In this document: piece by piece, positions 53,292-55,411 of the stretch | How the letters are laid out: each line of letters starts with the position of its first letter | How positions within the stretch are numbered: the stretch's first letter is position 1 | Assembly: GCA_018398765.1 (NCBI GenBank) | Contig: JAHBMJ010004007.1 | Coordinates: 1 to 55,411, forward strand | DNA from: Chromera velia | Taxonomy: Eukaryota > Sar > Chromeraceae | Reading direction: 5' to 3' | DNA: 55,411 nucleotides | Position numbers and translations under genes: made by a program | Notes under the pieces: model-generated | What the model was told of the DNA's origin: nothing | The model's input: the letters and a program-made list of their open reading frames with translations, nothing else | Databases searched by the model: none

Positions 53292-54667
53292 ACACCCTTC
53301 GCGTGCATGTTTGACAGAATCCTGAAGGGGAGTCCGATGGGACAATTCAATGCTTCAGAAGTATAGAGCGACGACAAATCGGGACGGTTGACTAGAGACA
53401 CAGGTTTGGTGACTCTTGCCAATCGGTACCAGTGGACTCGGCAGCTACTGTGACAGCTGTGCAGAGAGAACAAGAGCTAGAAAGACTTGGGAATCAACCC
53501 AGAGTATGTAGAGATCAATTCCATCATTGTACAATTTTGTCAATTAATTACTTTGATCTTTCGACGTCCTGCGGTCCTGGTCAACGTCACTAGCAACGTG
53601 AGTAGTTAGCTCACCTCTACAGGCTTCCAAATTCTTTATTGAGCCTGAGAGGTCTGACTAGAGGTCTGAATAAAGAATTGCTTATTGTTGCAGGATATTG
53701 CATGGACTCATTGGACTGTTGCATGCTAGGTTAATTGCATGACCCAAAATTAACTTTTGACTGCTTTATGAGGGGAAAAACGGTTTTTATCCTTAGAATT
53801 GCTTAATGTACTAGACCAGTAAAATTAAAACATTGCTGAAATTATGTTTAAAAAAAAAGATTTAAAAAATTAGTATTGCAGTGTAATTGAGTAAAAAAAA
53901 AATATAAAACTGGATGTGTACTTCGGATGATCGTGAACGTTTTCCCATGCACTCAAAAACGAAAAAAGGGATGTGTATAGAGAAAAACTAAAAAAAAGAT
54001 TATTCTTAACTTTTTTTTTTTTGAATTGAAATTTAAAAGTATACTGTATGTATTTTTGAAAATTTGATAAAATGGAATGCATAATAGCACCACATAAATA
54101 GAGAGAAAACTTCAAAAAAACTGAAAAGTTGCTCCAAACTTGCTCACAATACTAGGAAAGACTCCCCTGAAAAGTTGAAAATGAAAACTGATGATGATGA
54201 TAATGTGACTTAACCTATGTAAAACTAGTGAAAACACTGAAAAGTTACTAGAAAAGCCATGCAGTTACTGCTGAAAACCATACTAGTACTGTTACTATAG
54301 TGAAAATGCATGAAAACGTTGAAAAAAAAAAAATGGTGCAATGCAATACTGCAGCCTGTGTATACAAGCTACTATTAAAGCTAGTATACGAGTTGTCATT
54401 CAATTACATTAATTCAATGACCGGTCACGGTTATCATAATGCTAGTCTTGATGATGAACCCTAATTTTAACAAAACATGCAGACAACAGAATACAACAGA
54501 CTTCTACATCTGTCAGCGGCAGTTGTGTACAACAGTGAGTCTGGCAAGAAGAATGCCGAAGAGAAGACACCGTTGTTTTTGCATGGACAAGCTAGCTAGC
54601 TGACTCGCCCCACAGTTCTCAACCATGTACCTGCCGGTTCGACCTCCGCTCTATTCCACTGGCAGCT
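53292..54667. other. Convergent AT-rich spacer with TGAAAA words
   Basis: AT-rich with many A/T homopolymers from 53750 to 54110. From 54115 to 54335 the word TGAAAA recurs about fifteen times without a fixed period. No gene recognised. Confidence 0.5.
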
Positions 54668-55082
54668 CTACGCTTCCACTCTGCCCCTCGGTGGAAGTTT
54701 CCTGACCTCCATCAGAGCGCACGCCCCCGCAAAGATACAAAAGTAGAACCACAGATTCAGCACTGTGACCTCAGTAGGTGCAGACGCGACGGCAATTGCA
54801 GACCTGTAGAGGAACTCAAAGGCCTCTCTGAGCTTCAAGACCATCCCGACAGTCAGACGCAGGGACAGAGGCCCATGATGCAGGATGTCCTCCACAAACC
54901 ATAACGGCACCGTTTGGGGGTCTGGCAAGATGAAGGGAAGAACTATGGCCTCTTCTGCTGCTTTGGCAAGGAGAAAGACGTTCACAGGGAAGGGCGCCAC
55001 ATCGATCGCCTCCCCCAGTTCCTCAAATGGCCTCAGGCTCCCCTCCCTCGCAACTGTCAACTCACGTGCCAGAGTCACAAAG
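54668..55082 (-). CDS. Terminal exon of a membrane-anchored protein, 5' part missing
   Basis: On the minus strand a CCTGTGCAG acceptor precedes 55082. The exon starts with the last base of a split codon and runs 137 codons to TAG at 54668. It has no suitable ATG, so upstream exons lie to the right, probably beyond the window. The sequence ends with a hydrophobic segment (VTVLNLWFYFCIFAGACALM) and a short basic tail, as in single-pass proteins with a C-terminal anchor. The preceding part is helical. Family not recognised. Confidence 0.5.
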
Positions 55083-55411
55083 CTGCACAGGAGAGGAGAG
55101 GAGAGAGGACAAAAAAGAATCGAATCAATGCCCTCTGTCAGTATTGATCAACATGCTGGAGATGTATCAAATGCACCGACCAGGCAACCAATCTATCTCG
55201 CCTCTCTTAACTCCTTCCTCGCATGCATGGTGTCCGCGCTTCTACGCACCAAAAGGATTCTTGACCCTTGAAATCGGAACAAACAGAAAACTCCCCATGC
55301 GCAAGAAAACAAGCAGGGTCCATCACAGAAGCACACCCCGCAAGCAAAAACGAGATGTTCTCTCCCTCTCTCTCTCCCCCCTTTCCCCTTCCACCCATTT
55401 CCCCCCCCCCC
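55083..55411. other. Right-edge spacer or intron
   Basis: Probably the intron upstream of the terminal exon on the minus strand. Ends with pyrimidine runs and poly-C. No exon recognised. Confidence 0.3.

Overview
This is nuclear DNA from a eukaryotic microbe. Genes carry short GT-AG introns whose acceptors almost all end in TGCAG. Unique genes sit between large stretches of decayed transposons, microsatellites and AT-rich spacers. A flagellar-type armadillo protein, TGCATGCA motifs in divergent promoters (the kind of site read by ApiAP2 factors) and the mix of LTR, LINE and hAT elements would fit an alveolate such as a chromerid alga. That assignment is inference; nothing in the window proves it.

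Left part (1-21 kb), mostly mobile or derived DNA. It holds: a partial charged-protein ORF running off the left edge; two members of a ~0.6-kb repeat family (third copy inverted at 14.8-15.4 kb); a 120-bp-arm palindrome; an orphan pair of RCC1-like exons; and a broken chromodomain fragment. Next is a foldback element (6.8-10.6 kb) whose arms carry ~51-bp tandem repeats; its left arm is split by a gag-only LTR element. Beside it lies a decayed multi-exon gene whose 1.2-kb intron is almost pure GTCA repeat. A dead APE-type LINE on the minus strand (16.1-20.5 kb) is capped by a 0.5-kb GAA repeat.

Middle (22-38 kb). A clean four-exon membrane desaturase-like gene is followed by a 7.4-kb Ty1/copia retrotransposon with 5-bp target duplications. 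Its left LTR was later hit by a 1.23-kb hAT element with a perfect 8-bp target duplication. Then comes a 3.7-kb LTR pair around non-coding purine-rich DNA (LARD-like).

Right part (38-55 kb), mostly host genes: a four-exon SET-domain methyltransferase, a small two-exon gene, a two-exon NYN/PIN-like protein divergent from a two-exon armadillo-repeat protein (RSPH14-like), a secreted protein divergent from a four-helix membrane protein, and the last exon of a further minus-strand gene. Both well-defined divergent spacers carry (TA)n tracts and TGCATGC motifs.

The gene models for the desaturase, SET, NYN and armadillo proteins were built by joining exons by hand. In each, phases agree at every junction and conserved motifs run across the joins. 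No homology search was possible.
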